A stretch of 64,000 nt of DNA from Mycolicibacterium sp. CBMA 247 (GTDB taxonomy: Bacteria; Actinomycetota; Actinomycetes; Mycobacteriales; Mycobacteriaceae), in contig NZ_VTGX01000001.1 of the NCBI RefSeq assembly GCF_009729095.1, positions 682,001 to 746,000 on the forward strand, read 5' to 3'. The translations under genes were made by a program, and so were the position numbers. Each line of letters starts with the position of its first letter. The stretch's first letter is position 1. This document shows positions 55,166 to 64,000 of the stretch, piece by piece. The notes under the pieces are model-generated. The model saw only the letters and a list, made by a program, of their open reading frames with translations. It had not been told where the DNA came from and did no database searches.

Positions 55166-56821
55166 TCATGCCTGCGGAATCTGGTAGATCACCTGGTCGC
55201 CCGATCGTCCGATCTCGATCATCTGGTCCCGGACGTCGTTGAGCATCGCCCGCACTTTGCCGCTTCCCGCGGGCTCCTCGCCGGTGGCCGGGGCGTCGAA
55301 CGCCCACGACGACACCAACACCCTGCCGTTTTCTGACGATACGAGCGCGGCAGCCAGGCGGTCCACGGCATCCGACGAGGCCGCGATTGGGTGGACATCG
55401 GTCATGAGGGCGAGATTGCCCCGGCACACATAGGGACACTCGGTGACTATCACATCGCCCTTGCGGACAAGCTCGGCGAAGCCGCGGTTCTGCATGGACC
55501 AATAGTCTGCGCCGGTCCGGGAGTAGGGCCATACGGCACCGAAGAAGTTTGCGACGAAGAGGGCTACCACGAGGACGAAACTCGCTGCAATCACACGCTT
55601 TCTGGGACTCAGGCGAGAGGCCAACAGAATCGCCAGAACCGGCAAGACCGCAACCCAGAATTCGGGATTGTCCGGCTCCCATATCGTGATGACGAACGAA
55701 TTGACGATCAGGTAGACGACAGCGAAGCGCGCGAAAACCCACTGACGCATGTCGATTTCGGTGTTCGCTCCGCGGTCAGCGCGACGGCTGAGGCGCAGCA
55801 CCAACCAGCCGGCCGCTACAACCGCCGCGATCATCGCCAGGATGATCAGAACGAAGCCGGGTGTGCTGATGCCGTATTCGGCAAGATAGCGTTCTTCGGC
55901 AAGAGACTTACCGGGGAATGCCTTTGCAATCAGGTCGGCCGAACGTGGCGAATGAAACAGAAAGTTGATCGAAAAGACCGACCTGACGAACCCGACCAGC
56001 ACCAGCACGGGAGTCTTGGGCGATACGGCCTCCCACATACCATTGCTGGCGTGGCCGCGAGCCCAGCCGATCACCTCGAAAGCCGAGTCGTACCCCAGCA
56101 CGAATACGCCCACGGCAATGTATCCGGCCGCTACCACGATGATTGCGGTGCTTGCGTAGATGCCAATCGCGGCGATCAGCGATGATGCTCTGCGGCCAGG
56201 ATCGTGTCGCCAAATCAGAACGATCGCGATCGACACGATGGGTATCAAGAAGACGTACTGCTGATGCAACAGCGCTGCGGCAGCGCTGAGCAGTCCCAAA
56301 CCCGCCAGTCGCGCGACCGCTCCGCGGGTAAGCGCGCCGTGACCGACCGACCCCAGCTCGAGCAGCAGCAGAATCGACAGGAGCACAAACGGAATGGGCA
56401 CCAAGTAGGTGTCACCTTCCAGGCTGTATACCCAGAACCCGAACGAAAAGGCCGTCCAGCCGACAGCCGCCAGTGCCATTTGGGGTGTCGCGCCGACCCG
56501 AAGTGCGATTCGGTAAATCAAGTAGAGGGAAACCAAACCAGCGGCAGCGGACACCAATTGCATTGGTACTGCGGCATTGCCCGCATAGCCAAAAGCGGTC
56601 CACACCCGGTAGTTCACCCAGTTGACGGCGCTGAAGAATAGGTGATTCGGGTGGAACAAGTCATCGCTGCCGGTGACATCCACAATGTATTGGGCAGCGT
56701 CCTCAGCCTCGTTGTGACTGCGCGCGAGAGTGCACAGATGCAACAGGCCCAACACTACGAGCGGAACCAGGACCCAATACCGCTGAATGCCGGCGGAAAT
56801 CCCCAATACCCTGTGATTCAC
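55166..56821 (-). CDS. Polytopic membrane protein, GT-C glycosyltransferase-like
   Basis: About 551 residues from GTG 56821; the frame is open to 57100 and the real start is uncertain. About ten membrane helices are visible. An acidic, His-containing first loop (HNEAEDAAQYIVDVTG...HPNHLFFSAVNWVNY) follows the first helix, as in GT-C enzymes that use polyprenyl-phosphate sugars, where the catalytic acid lies there. The end is a soluble domain (GDVIVTECPYVCRGNLALMTDVHP). The sugar and acceptor are unknown. The gene is alone on its strand. Confidence 0.7.
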   Translation of the reverse strand: MNHRVLGISAGIQRYWVLVPLVVLGLLHLCTLARSHNEAEDAAQYIVDVTGSDDLFHPNHLFFSAVNWVNYRVWTAFGYAGNAAVPMQLVSAAAGLVSLYLIYRIALRVGATPQMALAAVGWTAFSFGFWVYSLEGDTYLVPIPFVLLSILLLLELGSVGHGALTRGAVARLAGLGLLSAAAALLHQQYVFLIPIVSIAIVLIWRHDPGRRASSLIAAIGIYASTAIIVVAAGYIAVGVFVLGYDSAFEVIGWARGHASNGMWEAVSPKTPVLVLVGFVRSVFSINFLFHSPRSADLIAKAFPGKSLAEERYLAEYGISTPGFVLIILAMIAAVVAAGWLVLRLSRRADRGANTEIDMRQWVFARFAVVYLIVNSFVITIWEPDNPEFWVAVLPVLAILLASRLSPRKRVIAASFVLVVALFVANFFGAVWPYSRTGADYWSMQNRGFAELVRKGDVIVTECPYVCRGNLALMTDVHPIAASSDAVDRLAAALVSSENGRVLVSSWAFDAPATGEEPAGSGKVRAMLNDVRDQMIEIGRSGDQVIYQIPQA

Positions 56822-57174
56822 CCGAAACCCGTCCCCTCGTCGGCCTAGTGACACCCGAACAAAACTCGTTAACCGAGTGAACCTTACAAGAGTAGCGACG
56901 AAACGCCGTGTCAATGCGTTGGACAGATATGTCGCCAGGCGTGATCTGGATATCAGCGCGGGGACGGAACGATACATCCCGTTGTCATAGTGCTGTTTTC
57001 GGTCGATCAGGGTCGGTGGGTGTTGACAGAACTGACGCGGGTATGCCAACGTCACTGCGTGTCGGGCCTGCCCGAATTCGAATTTGCTGCACTCTGCCAC
57101 AGGAAATATTTCAGTATGCGATGAAGGCCCGTCTACGCCGTACCCAACGCAACTTCAGCAGGAAGGTCGCCTAG
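56822..57174. other. Region upstream of membrane protein and phage-like gene
   Basis: About 350 bp between divergent genes. It includes AT-richer sequence near 56860-56900 and possible upstream codons of the membrane protein. No operator palindrome was recognised. Confidence 0.4.
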
Positions 57175-58275
57175 ATGGCCAGTATCGCTACCCTCACCGA
57201 CACCTTCGGTTCTGAGGATCAGGCCCTGTGGTCTGGTTTTGGTGGTGATGTGGCGGTGGCCTCGGGGCACTTGCGGATCAACTGCCTTGCTGCGTACCCC
57301 GCCTTGGTGACCGCGGCCGCCTATGACCTCACCGGCTCTCCGGTCACGATCCAAGTAATCCAGGTCCCCAACTTCGGCTCTGGCACCACCCAGCTCAGCT
57401 TCCGCCTCGGACACCAGACCGACGGTGAAGGCGACGGATTCTCCATCATCTGGTCGGGCGGTTACCTGCTGTTCAGCGAATGGGTGTCCGGTGTCAACGA
57501 CAACACCAGCGTTGCGTTCAGCCCGACGGCCCACGCCTGGTGGCGCATCCGAAAAGCCGGCGGCACCATCTATTGGGACACCTCCCCGGATGGGACGACC
57601 TGGACTAACCGACGTTCGAAGACCCGCACAGTGTCCGGCATCGAGGACCTCTACTTCGGCATTCGATCCGGCTACTACGGCACTGAAGCCTCGGCCGGCA
57701 ATACGATCGTCGACAACCTCAACCCCACACCAGCTATCGGCGCATCCCTGCCCTGGGCCCAGCCCGCCTATTTCGTGACGGGGACTGGTACCCACACCGT
57801 CGACATGTCAACACAATTCGACGGTGCAGCGCTGACATACAGCCTGCGAGGAACTCCGCCCGCTGCGGCGACGATCAACCCATCAACCGGACTGCGATCA
57901 GTTAACACCGCGGCCTTCGCCTGGACGACGCTGACGGTGCGAGCAACAAACAGCAGCGGATACGCCAAAACCACCATCGACCTGTGGGTATTCACCCCCA
58001 ACAAGACGGTCGCCGCCAATGCCTCATGGACCAGAAGCCGGCACGTCAGTGTTCTCCCCGAACTCCCCACTGGCCGACATCGACGACAGATGGCTATGAA
58101 CGTCGTCCTGAAGCTGCCAAAGACGCAGGAGTGCATACGATCGCGCGTCCATCTCGCTGGGAGTCACCACCGTGGGCAACTCGCTCCCCCACCACGCAAG
58201 CCGTGTGCGGCCAGGCGACACTTGCGGGGGCGCAACTTTCCAGATTTCAGAAGAGAACGAGCACTCGCGTGGTAG
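57175..58275 (+). CDS. Phage tail-protein-like domain protein, C-terminus degraded
   Basis: A 366-residue frame. Residues 1-180 (SIATLTDTFGSEDQALWSGFGGDVAVASGHLRINC, QLSFRLGHQTDGEGDGFSIIWSGGYLLF, DTSPDGTTWTNRRSKTRTV) form a concanavalin-like jelly-roll of the type found in mycobacteriophage minor tail proteins. Residues about 190-275 are an Ig-like/cadherin-like domain (TVDMSTQFDGAALTYSLRGTPPAAATINPSTG). After about residue 285 the reading becomes Arg-rich and non-domain-like, suggesting a frameshift or deletion. No other phage genes are nearby, so it is an orphan module. Confidence 0.6.
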   Translation: MASIATLTDTFGSEDQALWSGFGGDVAVASGHLRINCLAAYPALVTAAAYDLTGSPVTIQVIQVPNFGSGTTQLSFRLGHQTDGEGDGFSIIWSGGYLLFSEWVSGVNDNTSVAFSPTAHAWWRIRKAGGTIYWDTSPDGTTWTNRRSKTRTVSGIEDLYFGIRSGYYGTEASAGNTIVDNLNPTPAIGASLPWAQPAYFVTGTGTHTVDMSTQFDGAALTYSLRGTPPAAATINPSTGLRSVNTAAFAWTTLTVRATNSSGYAKTTIDLWVFTPNKTVAANASWTRSRHVSVLPELPTGRHRRQMAMNVVLKLPKTQECIRSRVHLAGSHHRGQLAPPPRKPCAARRHLRGRNFPDFRRERALAW

Positions 58276-60446
58276 CGGAAAGGGAGTCGTCGCCACGCAC
58301 GGCTGACAATGGCCCAATCACCAGCGAGTCATCGGCTCTGTTTGGAACTCTGCCGCTATCCGTGCGGCGGTCGGTAGGCCGTCGGATCCAGCGTAATCGG
58401 GCGAAGCTGGCACAGGGCTGGGTCGACCGGCACAGCGCACAACAGGCGTATTCGGCACAAGTAAAGCTCGAGTTGGGCGACTGGGATGCTTACCGCCGAA
58501 GCTATGCCGAGCCGCTCATCCATACCTTGGCGCGCGCGTTTATCACCGGGCGTCCCGAATTCATCCATATATATCGGACCGAACGCAAGCACTTTCTCCA
58601 TCCGGAGCTGATGCGTTCGGGAGGCGAAGCAGAGTTGCGAACAATGCTCGCGCAGGACGCTTTCCACCTAACACAGATCGCCAACAGTGCTGTCCCAGAA
58701 GGGGATGTAGCGCAGCTAGTGCATGGTGCAATTGGCGAAATCCACGCGTATCCCGAACAGGATTCCGCGCGTCGTGCTGTCAAGGTCGCTTTCGTCGGCG
58801 ACTGCGTCATGGCCGAGATTCACACCTTCCTGCACGCGATGCTCGAACCCAAGGGAACGACGGTAGAAAGGCATCAATTCTATTTCAGTGCGCGCTTGGG
58901 GGTGGAACTGGACACAAGCGCGATGAACGATGCTATCGATCGCAATGGCTTCGATCTGATCGCGCTCAGTTTTCTCACCTTCGAAGGACTGCCGGTCTAT
59001 ACGTCCCTCATCAAGGAGGCCAATTCGGGTTCTGTTGACCGCAAGGCCCTCGCCGCCAAATGCGAAGCAATCCTCACGCTGGTAGACCGCTATATATCGA
59101 GCCTTCGCACGAAGACCAACGCACCTATTCTGCTGCACGGGTGTAGCGGTTTGCCTCTCGACCGGGTACGCGGCCTACTCCCGCTCTGGCCCGCGATGGC
59201 GCCTGGTCACGCCACCATCGCCAGCATGCTTAACGACGGTTTGCAGGAGATCAGTGCGGGCACCGAAAACGTCATCTTCATCGATGAGGCCGCGCAAGTA
59301 GCCAAGCTAGGATCTCGCCGCGCCAACAGGCGGTTGTTGTCCCGCTTCGCAATTCGCGGCGCGGTCTTTCACCCCAGCGAATTCGGTGTGCTCATGGCGC
59401 GGGACTATGCGCGGATCGTGACGGCCTATGACCTGCTCGGCAGTACGAAGGTCCTGCTCGTCGACTTTGACAACACGCTGTGGGCGGGGGTCATGGCGGA
59501 CGGCCACGTTGTGCACGACCACGCCGCGCAGAAACTCCTCAAGGAGCTGAAAGAGGCTGGAATTCTGCTGGTTTCGGTCAGCAAGAACGATCCGAAGAAC
59601 ATCCGCTGGGATGAGATGACGCTGTCAGAAGATGATTTCGTCCTCCATAAGATCAGTTGGGACACCAAGGCCCAGTCGGTGATCGAAGTCGAGCAGCAGC
59701 TCGATCTGGATCCTAAATCCTTTGTCCTGATTGATGACAATCCGGTGGAACGGGACCTCATAACCTCAGCGGTTCCTGGCGTGCAAGCACTCGATCCCAT
59801 CGATTCGCAGACTTGGAGCGACTTGCGCCTGCTGCTGCAGTTTCCCGCGACGCGGCAGACGGAGGAGGCAAGCCGACGGACGGCCATGTACCGCGAGGCG
59901 ACCAAGCGGCGCGAGGCGACGAGCGCATCGGTCGATTACCCGACGATGATGCGTTCGCTGGAACTCAAGGTCAGCTGGCGGCGCGCGAAGCCAGGCGATC
60001 TCGACCGTGTTCACGAATTGATAAGCAGAACGAACCAATTCAACACAACCTCTATCCGTTACGGCGCGACCGAATTGACCAGTCTGATGGCCGCACCGGA
60101 GAGCGATGTTTTCGTTGCCACCTTGGCTGACAAGTTCGGGTCACTCGGTATCGTCGGAACCGTAATCGCCTTGGTGAGCGGTGACGTCCTGACCTATGAG
60201 AACGTCGTAATGAGCTGCCGCGCTATGGGGTTCGGGCTCGAATCGATCTTGGTACGCAAAACCTTGGATGCTCACCCTGGCGTGCGTACGGCGATTGGCC
60301 GCTATGTCCCGACCGAGCGAAACAATCCCTGTGCCGACCTGTTTGCGGAGAATGGATTCCGGAAGACTGACGACGAACACTGGGAACTGGATCTCGCTAG
60401 CGAGCGGCCTGGTATTCCGGATTGGTTCACGATCGAACGCGGCTAG
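58269..60446 (+). CDS. FkbH-like HAD/GNAT protein with unassigned N-terminal domain
   Basis: A 725-residue protein from GTG 58269. Residues about 1-165 have no recognised fold (LPLSVRRSVGRRIQRNRAKL...RTERKHFLHPELM). At about 168 an FkbH SGNH-like part begins (VKVAFVGDCVMAEIHTFLHAML). The HAD phosphatase motif DFDNTLWAG is near 399, SKNDPKNI and VLIDDNPVERDLI follow, and a GNAT domain starts near 565 (RRAKPGDLDRVHELISRTNQFNTT). FkbH proteins make glyceryl-carrier-protein for polyketide or peptide synthesis. No carrier protein or synthase is adjacent. Codon use is noticeably less GC-biased than its neighbours, suggesting transfer. Confidence 0.85.
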   Translation: MVAERESSPRTADNGPITSESSALFGTLPLSVRRSVGRRIQRNRAKLAQGWVDRHSAQQAYSAQVKLELGDWDAYRRSYAEPLIHTLARAFITGRPEFIHIYRTERKHFLHPELMRSGGEAELRTMLAQDAFHLTQIANSAVPEGDVAQLVHGAIGEIHAYPEQDSARRAVKVAFVGDCVMAEIHTFLHAMLEPKGTTVERHQFYFSARLGVELDTSAMNDAIDRNGFDLIALSFLTFEGLPVYTSLIKEANSGSVDRKALAAKCEAILTLVDRYISSLRTKTNAPILLHGCSGLPLDRVRGLLPLWPAMAPGHATIASMLNDGLQEISAGTENVIFIDEAAQVAKLGSRRANRRLLSRFAIRGAVFHPSEFGVLMARDYARIVTAYDLLGSTKVLLVDFDNTLWAGVMADGHVVHDHAAQKLLKELKEAGILLVSVSKNDPKNIRWDEMTLSEDDFVLHKISWDTKAQSVIEVEQQLDLDPKSFVLIDDNPVERDLITSAVPGVQALDPIDSQTWSDLRLLLQFPATRQTEEASRRTAMYREATKRREATSASVDYPTMMRSLELKVSWRRAKPGDLDRVHELISRTNQFNTTSIRYGATELTSLMAAPESDVFVATLADKFGSLGIVGTVIALVSGDVLTYENVVMSCRAMGFGLESILVRKTLDAHPGVRTAIGRYVPTERNNPCADLFAENGFRKTDDEHWELDLASERPGIPDWFTIERG

Positions 60447-60835
60447 TGGTCCGTGCCCACGGAATGATCCTAATGGCATTCATTATTGCTGCCGGCAGCT
60501 CGGATCCGCTGGCGGTATCCAGTTGAACATCCGTGGAGCTGGTGCTGGACGTCAGGAACCGCATGTGGCCGACTATCGGCGATCACCGACAGATCCGGCC
60601 GGTCTGCGAACGCATCCCGCCGTCGTCGTGATCGACACCGAAGAAGTTGAGCCCAACATCGAATCGTTCGTCGCCACGTCGTTCGACGACTATCTCGGCC
60701 AGCTGGTGCCGTCAGCCGACCAGTAGGCGCAACGGGCGCTCGAGCCTCTGACGCTCGGATGTCACCCCAGAGGTGGACCATCTCACCTCCCCCACCGCTA
60801 TGACATTCCGTCGTGGTCTCACTCCACTGGACAAC
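60447..60835. other. Gap with possible SMI1/KNR4 (SUKH) fragment
   Basis: About 390 bp before the tmRNA terminator. One plus-strand frame ending at 60726 reads PAVVVIDTEEVEPNIESFVA then TSFDDYLGQLVPSADQ, like the end of a SUKH-domain protein. No start or N-terminal half is present. Otherwise unassigned. Confidence 0.35.
60632..60726 (+). pseudogene. SMI1/KNR4 (SUKH)-like C-terminal fragment
   Basis: Roughly 30 residues (VVVIDTEEVEPNIESFVATS, FDDYLGQLVP) resemble the last strand-helix of SUKH immunity-type proteins. The rest of the domain is absent. Short and tentative. Confidence 0.28.
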
Positions 60836-60868
60836 AAAGAAGGGCCGCATCTCTGCGGCCCTTCTTTT
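60836..60868 (-). terminator. Strong intrinsic terminator of ssrA
   Basis: AAAGAAGGGCCGC and GCGGCCCTTCTTT form a 13-bp stem with a 6-nt loop just beyond the tmRNA 3' end. T-runs occur on both strands, so it may act bidirectionally. Confidence 0.88.
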
Positions 60869-60869
60869 G

Positions 60870-61235
60870 TGGAGCTGCCGGGAATTGAACCCGGGTCCTA
60901 CGGCATATCCTCGAGGCTTCTCCGTGCGCAGTTCGCTGTGCCTCTACTCGGATCTCTCAGTCACGCGAACAAGCCGAGATGACGATCCCAGTCGCTGTTT
61001 GATGTCCCCATGGATTCCGCGACCGAACCCATGGGTGGGTCCCTCTAGCTGATGCCAGGGTCCGGGCCGAGGGCGCTCCCGGTCTGACAGACACACCGTC
61101 GCTTAGGCAGCGAGGGCGTAGTCGCGCTGATTGGAATCGGCGCTTAATTGGTTGCAACGACGCTTACGGTGGTCTCTTGCCTGCACCGGCACGCTTCCCT
61201 TGATTCGATGCGCGAAGTCGAAACCGATCAGCCCC
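60870..61235 (-). ncRNA. ssrA: tmRNA (trans-translation RNA)
   Basis: A 366-nt tmRNA. The tRNA-like ends pair: 5' GGGGCTG (ending at 61235) with 3' CAGCTCC plus A, and the T arm GGGTTCAATTCCC is standard. The tag frame (61103-61141, minus strand) reads ADSNQRDYALAA then TAA, close to the mycobacterial tag. tmRNA with SmpB rescues stalled ribosomes and marks the peptide for ClpXP. smpB is encoded about 800 bp upstream on the same strand. A strong terminator follows. Confidence 0.97.
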
Positions 61236-61369
61236 TCGCACACCTGCCGAACTTCGGCAGGACAATCAATGGTACGTCACACCCAACGGCGAACGCCAAG
61301 CCATTATTCCGGCCGGGTCACGGTTCAGATCACAAAGTTGAGACGGTCGACGATGCGCAGTTTCGCGCG

Positions 61370-61894
61370 CTAGCGGTCGTCGGCCGCGCTGAGGTGGTCG
61401 AGGAGGTCGTCGCCGGAGTCGAATTCGACGACCTCGATATCGTCGTCCTTGTCGTCCACGATGACGCCGTCGACGACGAAATCCGGATCGAGCTGGACGC
61501 GGATCCAGCTGTCGGGGAACTGCTTCGGCGCGACGAACGACAGCAGGAACGCGTCGTGAAAGACGGCGGTGGACGCGAGCGCCAGGTCATCGCGCAGGTC
61601 GGTGGTCTCGTGGACGGGCTGATCGCCGACCGCCTCCTCGATCTCCTCCGCGATCGAGTCGATGATCCGAGCCCATTGCTCGGGTGTGACCGCGAGTAGT
61701 CGCTCGATACGGCCAAGGAGCACAGCGGCATCCGGATCGGGGCGGTCGTCGAATTCGGGATCGACGTTCACGGTGACATCGATCCCGATCGCGGGCATCC
61801 GAGCAGTGCCATGAACGAATCCGTCGTCGGCCACTGGCGCCACGAGCAGACCGCTCTGGACAATCGCGTCCCGCAACAAATCGATCGGGCCCAT
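61370..61894 (-). CDS. Conserved mycobacterial hypothetical protein next to smpB
   Basis: A 174-residue acidic soluble protein: GPIDLLRDAIVQSGLLVAPV, MPAIGIDVTVNVDPEFDDRPDPDAAVLLGRIERLL, AFLLSFVAPKQFPDSWIRVQLDPDFVVDGVIV, DIEVVEFDSGDDLLDHLSAADD. No catalytic motif was recognised. Position between ssrA and smpB matches the conserved order around Rv3099c in M. tuberculosis, which supports a real gene. The function is unknown. Confidence 0.85.
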   Translation of the reverse strand: MGPIDLLRDAIVQSGLLVAPVADDGFVHGTARMPAIGIDVTVNVDPEFDDRPDPDAAVLLGRIERLLAVTPEQWARIIDSIAEEIEEAVGDQPVHETTDLRDDLALASTAVFHDAFLLSFVAPKQFPDSWIRVQLDPDFVVDGVIVDDKDDDIEVVEFDSGDDLLDHLSAADDR

Positions 61895-62013
61895 CAGTTA
61901 CATCCTTTTCCGACGACGACCGTCACACGAACCCACTTGCGGCGGGCGACGAGCGACCACAAAATGCGCGGTGATCGCGGCGTGTCGGCGTACAGACACG
62001 GTCGCTCGCGGTG

Positions 62014-62502
62014 CTACATGCACTTGGCGCGGCGGCCCAACTCGCGGGTGATCTCCCGGTCGGCGTCGCGCTTGGCCAGGTCCTGCCGCTTGTCGTGGTC
62101 CTGCTTACCGCGGGCCAGGGCCAGCTCGACCTTGACCTTGCCGTCGGAGAAGTACATCGACAGCGGCACCAGGGTCAGGTTGCCATCGCGGATCTTGCCG
62201 ATCAGGTTGTCGATCTGACTGCGGTGCAACAGCAGCTTGCGGTTGCGCCGCGGCGCGTGGTTGGTCCAGGTGCCGTGGTGATACTCGGCGATGTGCACGT
62301 TGCGCAGCCAGATCTCGCCGTCGTCAACGGTGGCGAACGCGTCGGCCAGCGAGGCCTGCCCTTCACGCAGGCTCTTCACCTCGGTGCCCATCAGCGCGAT
62401 ACCGGCCTCGTAGGTGTCGAGGATCGTGTAGTTGTGCCGCGCCTTGCGATTGCTGGCCACAATCTGCTTATTGCCGGCGGGGCTGGACTTCTTGGTCGCC
62501 AC
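62014..62502 (-). CDS. smpB: SsrA-binding protein
   Basis: A 162-residue SmpB, an OB-fold protein that carries tmRNA to stalled ribosomes. [72 protein letters not shown] and a basic tail ([28 protein letters not shown]) are typical. It lies 10 bp after ftsX. Its RNA partner ssrA is in the same window. Confidence 0.97.
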   Translation of the reverse strand: MATKKSSPAGNKQIVASNRKARHNYTILDTYEAGIALMGTEVKSLREGQASLADAFATVDDGEIWLRNVHIAEYHHGTWTNHAPRRNRKLLLHRSQIDNLIGKIRDGNLTLVPLSMYFSDGKVKVELALARGKQDHDKRQDLAKRDADREITRELGRRAKCM

Positions 62503-62512
62503 TAGGCCACAA

Positions 62513-63409
62513 CTACCTTCGTATGTAGAGCCGCAGCGTCACGTATGCGGTCACCCCGGACATCGCCAAGCCGAGGAACAGCATCCATGGTGCGCTGAAA
62601 TAGAGGACGTCAGCGTAGTCCACCCTGGCGATCAGATTCGACTGATAAAACTGGTCGAGCGCCTTCTCCAGGAACACAGCTCTCACCACGATCAGCCCGG
62701 CGATCGCGATCACCACACCGATCAGGGCCGCGATCATCGCTTCCACCAGGAACGGCAGCTGCGTGTACCACCGGGTCGCACCGACCAGGCGCATGATGCC
62801 GATCTCGTTGCGCCGCGTGTACGCGGCCACCTGAACCATGTTGGCGATCAGCAGCACCGCGCCCACTGCCTGCACCAGCGCCACCGCGAACGCGACGCTA
62901 CTGAGGCCGTCGAGCACCGCGAACAACCGGTCGATCAGGTCCTTCTGGTTGAGCACGTTGAGCACACCGGGCTGCCCCTGTATCGCCTTGTCGAACGCCG
63001 CGTGCTGCTCGGGGTCGTTGAGCTTGACGATGAACGACGCCGGGAACGCGTCCTTGCCCGCGACATCCTTGTACTGCGGGAACTTCTTGATCGCGTCGTC
63101 GTAGGCCTGCTCGCGATTGAGGAAGCGCAGCGACCTGACGTCGTCGCGGTCGTCGATCTTGCGGTACAGCGCCTTGCACGCGTCGGCGTCACAGTTGGGA
63201 TCGTTGGCCGAGATGTCGTCGGTCAGGAAGACCTGGCTTTCGACGCGGTCCAGGTAGATGTCCCGGGACTGGTCGGCCAGCCGCACCACCAGCAGACCGC
63301 CACCGAACAATCCGATCGAGATGGCGGTGGTCAGGATCATCGCCACCGTCATCGTGACGTTGCGACGAAGCCCGGTCAGAACTTCATTGACAAGAAAGCC
63401 GAAGCGCAC
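62513..63409 (-). CDS. ftsX: Cell division ABC permease FtsX
   Basis: A 298-residue four-helix permease. First helix: [28 protein letters not shown] periplasmic loop of about 120 residues contains paired cysteines ([17 protein letters not shown]) as in mycobacterial FtsX. The FtsX/MacB-type domain follows ([33 protein letters not shown]). With FtsE it couples ATP hydrolysis to activation of a peptidoglycan hydrolase (RipC) at the septum. The GTG start directly follows the ftsE stop. Confidence 0.97.
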   Translation of the reverse strand: MRFGFLVNEVLTGLRRNVTMTVAMILTTAISIGLFGGGLLVVRLADQSRDIYLDRVESQVFLTDDISANDPNCDADACKALYRKIDDRDDVRSLRFLNREQAYDDAIKKFPQYKDVAGKDAFPASFIVKLNDPEQHAAFDKAIQGQPGVLNVLNQKDLIDRLFAVLDGLSSVAFAVALVQAVGAVLLIANMVQVAAYTRRNEIGIMRLVGATRWYTQLPFLVEAMIAALIGVVIAIAGLIVVRAVFLEKALDQFYQSNLIARVDYADVLYFSAPWMLFLGLAMSGVTAYVTLRLYIRR

Positions 63410-64000
63410 TTAGCGATCCATTCCGTAGACGCCGCGCTGCTCATCACGGATCAGCCGGCCGAGTTCGAGTTCGACGACCCGCTGGCGCATGGAGTCGACG
63501 ATGTGATGGTCGTGGGTGGCCATCAGCACCGTGGTTCCGGTGCGGTTGATCCGTTCCAGCAGATCCATGATGTCCTTGCTGGTCTCCGGATCCAGGTTTC
63601 CGGTGGGCTCGTCCGCGATCAGGACCAGCGGGCGGTTGACGAAGGCCCGCGCGATGGCGACGCGCTGCTGCTCACCACCGGACAGTTCGCTCGGCAACCG
63701 GTTGGCCTTACCCGACAGGCCGACCATCTCGAGCACGTCGGGAACCACCCGGTTGATCACGTCGCCGCGCTTGCCGATCACCTCAAGAGCGAACGCCACG
63801 TTCTCGAACACGGACTTCTGCTGCAGCAGCCGGAAGTCCTGGAACACGCAGCCGATGACCTGACGCAGGCTCGGGACGTGCCGGCCGGCGAGCTTGTTGA
63901 CATGGAACTTGGACACTCGGATGTCACCCGAGGTGGGCGTCTCGGCCGCCAGCAGCAGCCGCATGAACGTCGACTTGCCCGAACCCGACGGGCCGATCAG
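63410..64000 (-). CDS. ftsE: Cell division ATPase FtsE (partial, N-terminus beyond right edge)
   Basis: The last about 197 residues of FtsE. Walker [12 protein letters not shown] is visible right at the window edge, then the Q-loop region, signature [35 protein letters not shown] (C-loop and Walker B) and the H-loop [10 protein letters not shown]. The N-terminal about 30 residues and the start lie outside. It is followed without a gap by ftsX. Confidence 0.97.
   Translation of the reverse strand: MIGPSGSGKSTFMRLLLAAETPTSGDIRVSKFHVNKLAGRHVPSLRQVIGCVFQDFRLLQQKSVFENVAFALEVIGKRGDVINRVVPDVLEMVGLSGKANRLPSELSGGEQQRVAIARAFVNRPLVLIADEPTGNLDPETSKDIMDLLERINRTGTTVLMATHDHHIVDSMRQRVVELELGRLIRDEQRGVYGMDR

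Overview
The window is high-GC actinobacterial chromosome, almost certainly a fast-growing Mycobacterium/Mycolicibacterium. Supporting markers are an Emb arabinosyltransferase, an MmpL transporter, an MbtK-like siderophore acyltransferase with an iron box, a DUF732 secreted protein, a cutinase, a tmRNA with a mycobacterial-type tag, and the conserved block ssrA - hypothetical - smpB - ftsX - ftsE at the right end. A dihydroxyacetone phosphotransferase locus and an N-acetylglucosamine PTS fit saprophytic mycobacteria better than M. tuberculosis. Species assignment is inference.

Layout. 1-3500: start of a non-ribosomal peptide synthetase (condensation domain, running off the left edge) behind a degenerate MbtH-like gene, then a P450, with IS481-type transposase scraps around them. 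3466-7915: a DUF732 protein, a lone Emb paralogue and a divergent TetR. 7927-9981: tRNA-Gly, tRNA-Pro, a beta-lactamase-fold lipoprotein lacking its catalytic residues, and tRNA-Ala. 10037-14841: pgm with a coupled MFS pump, then crcB-crcB-DUF190 (fluoride export). 14868-16525: an acyl-CoA dehydrogenase scrap, mbtK behind an iron box, DUF488 and a small conserved protein. 16546-29198: an IclR regulator, a MIP channel, dhaK-dhaL-dhaM(HPr-EI), a large LuxR-type ATPase regulator, and nagA-nagB-crr divergent from ptsG. 29204-33000: a DUF2993 protein, a 14-TM-type MFS pump and a divergent MmyB-like regulator. 33110-40861: a self-sufficient CYP102-type P450-reductase with a TetR, then an amidohydrolase-hydrolase operon divergent from a leader ORF plus TetR. 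40833-49401: a DUF4185 protein, a 34-residue basic protein with a very long hairpin, MmpL, a YwaF-like membrane protein, and ilvD divergent from a second MmyB-like regulator. 49411-52607: a cutinase with a PGYGP tail, an alcohol dehydrogenase-TetR pair behind a 24-bp palindrome, and a truncated esterase. 52616-60726: a worn accessory stretch with gene fragments, a GNAT, a large membrane protein, a phage-tail-like protein, an atypical FkbH protein and a possible SUKH scrap. 60836-64000: ssrA, a conserved hypothetical, smpB, ftsX and partial ftsE.

How the parts work together. Dihydroxyacetone is probably phosphorylated by DhaK/DhaL using phosphate passed EI -> HPr -> DhaM within one polypeptide. 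GlcNAc enters through PtsG with Crr and is converted to fructose-6-phosphate by NagA/NagB. Regulators paired with enzymes are a repeated theme: IclR-MIP/dha, TetR-CYP102, TetR-amidohydrolase, MmyB-ilvD and TetR-ADH all have inverted repeats between or before the genes. No single locus is provably a new system. The strongest candidates are the degenerate MbtH/NRPS/P450 island, the FkbH protein with an unassigned N-terminal domain, the catalytically dead beta-lactamase-fold lipoprotein, and the leader-ORF/TetR/amidohydrolase module.
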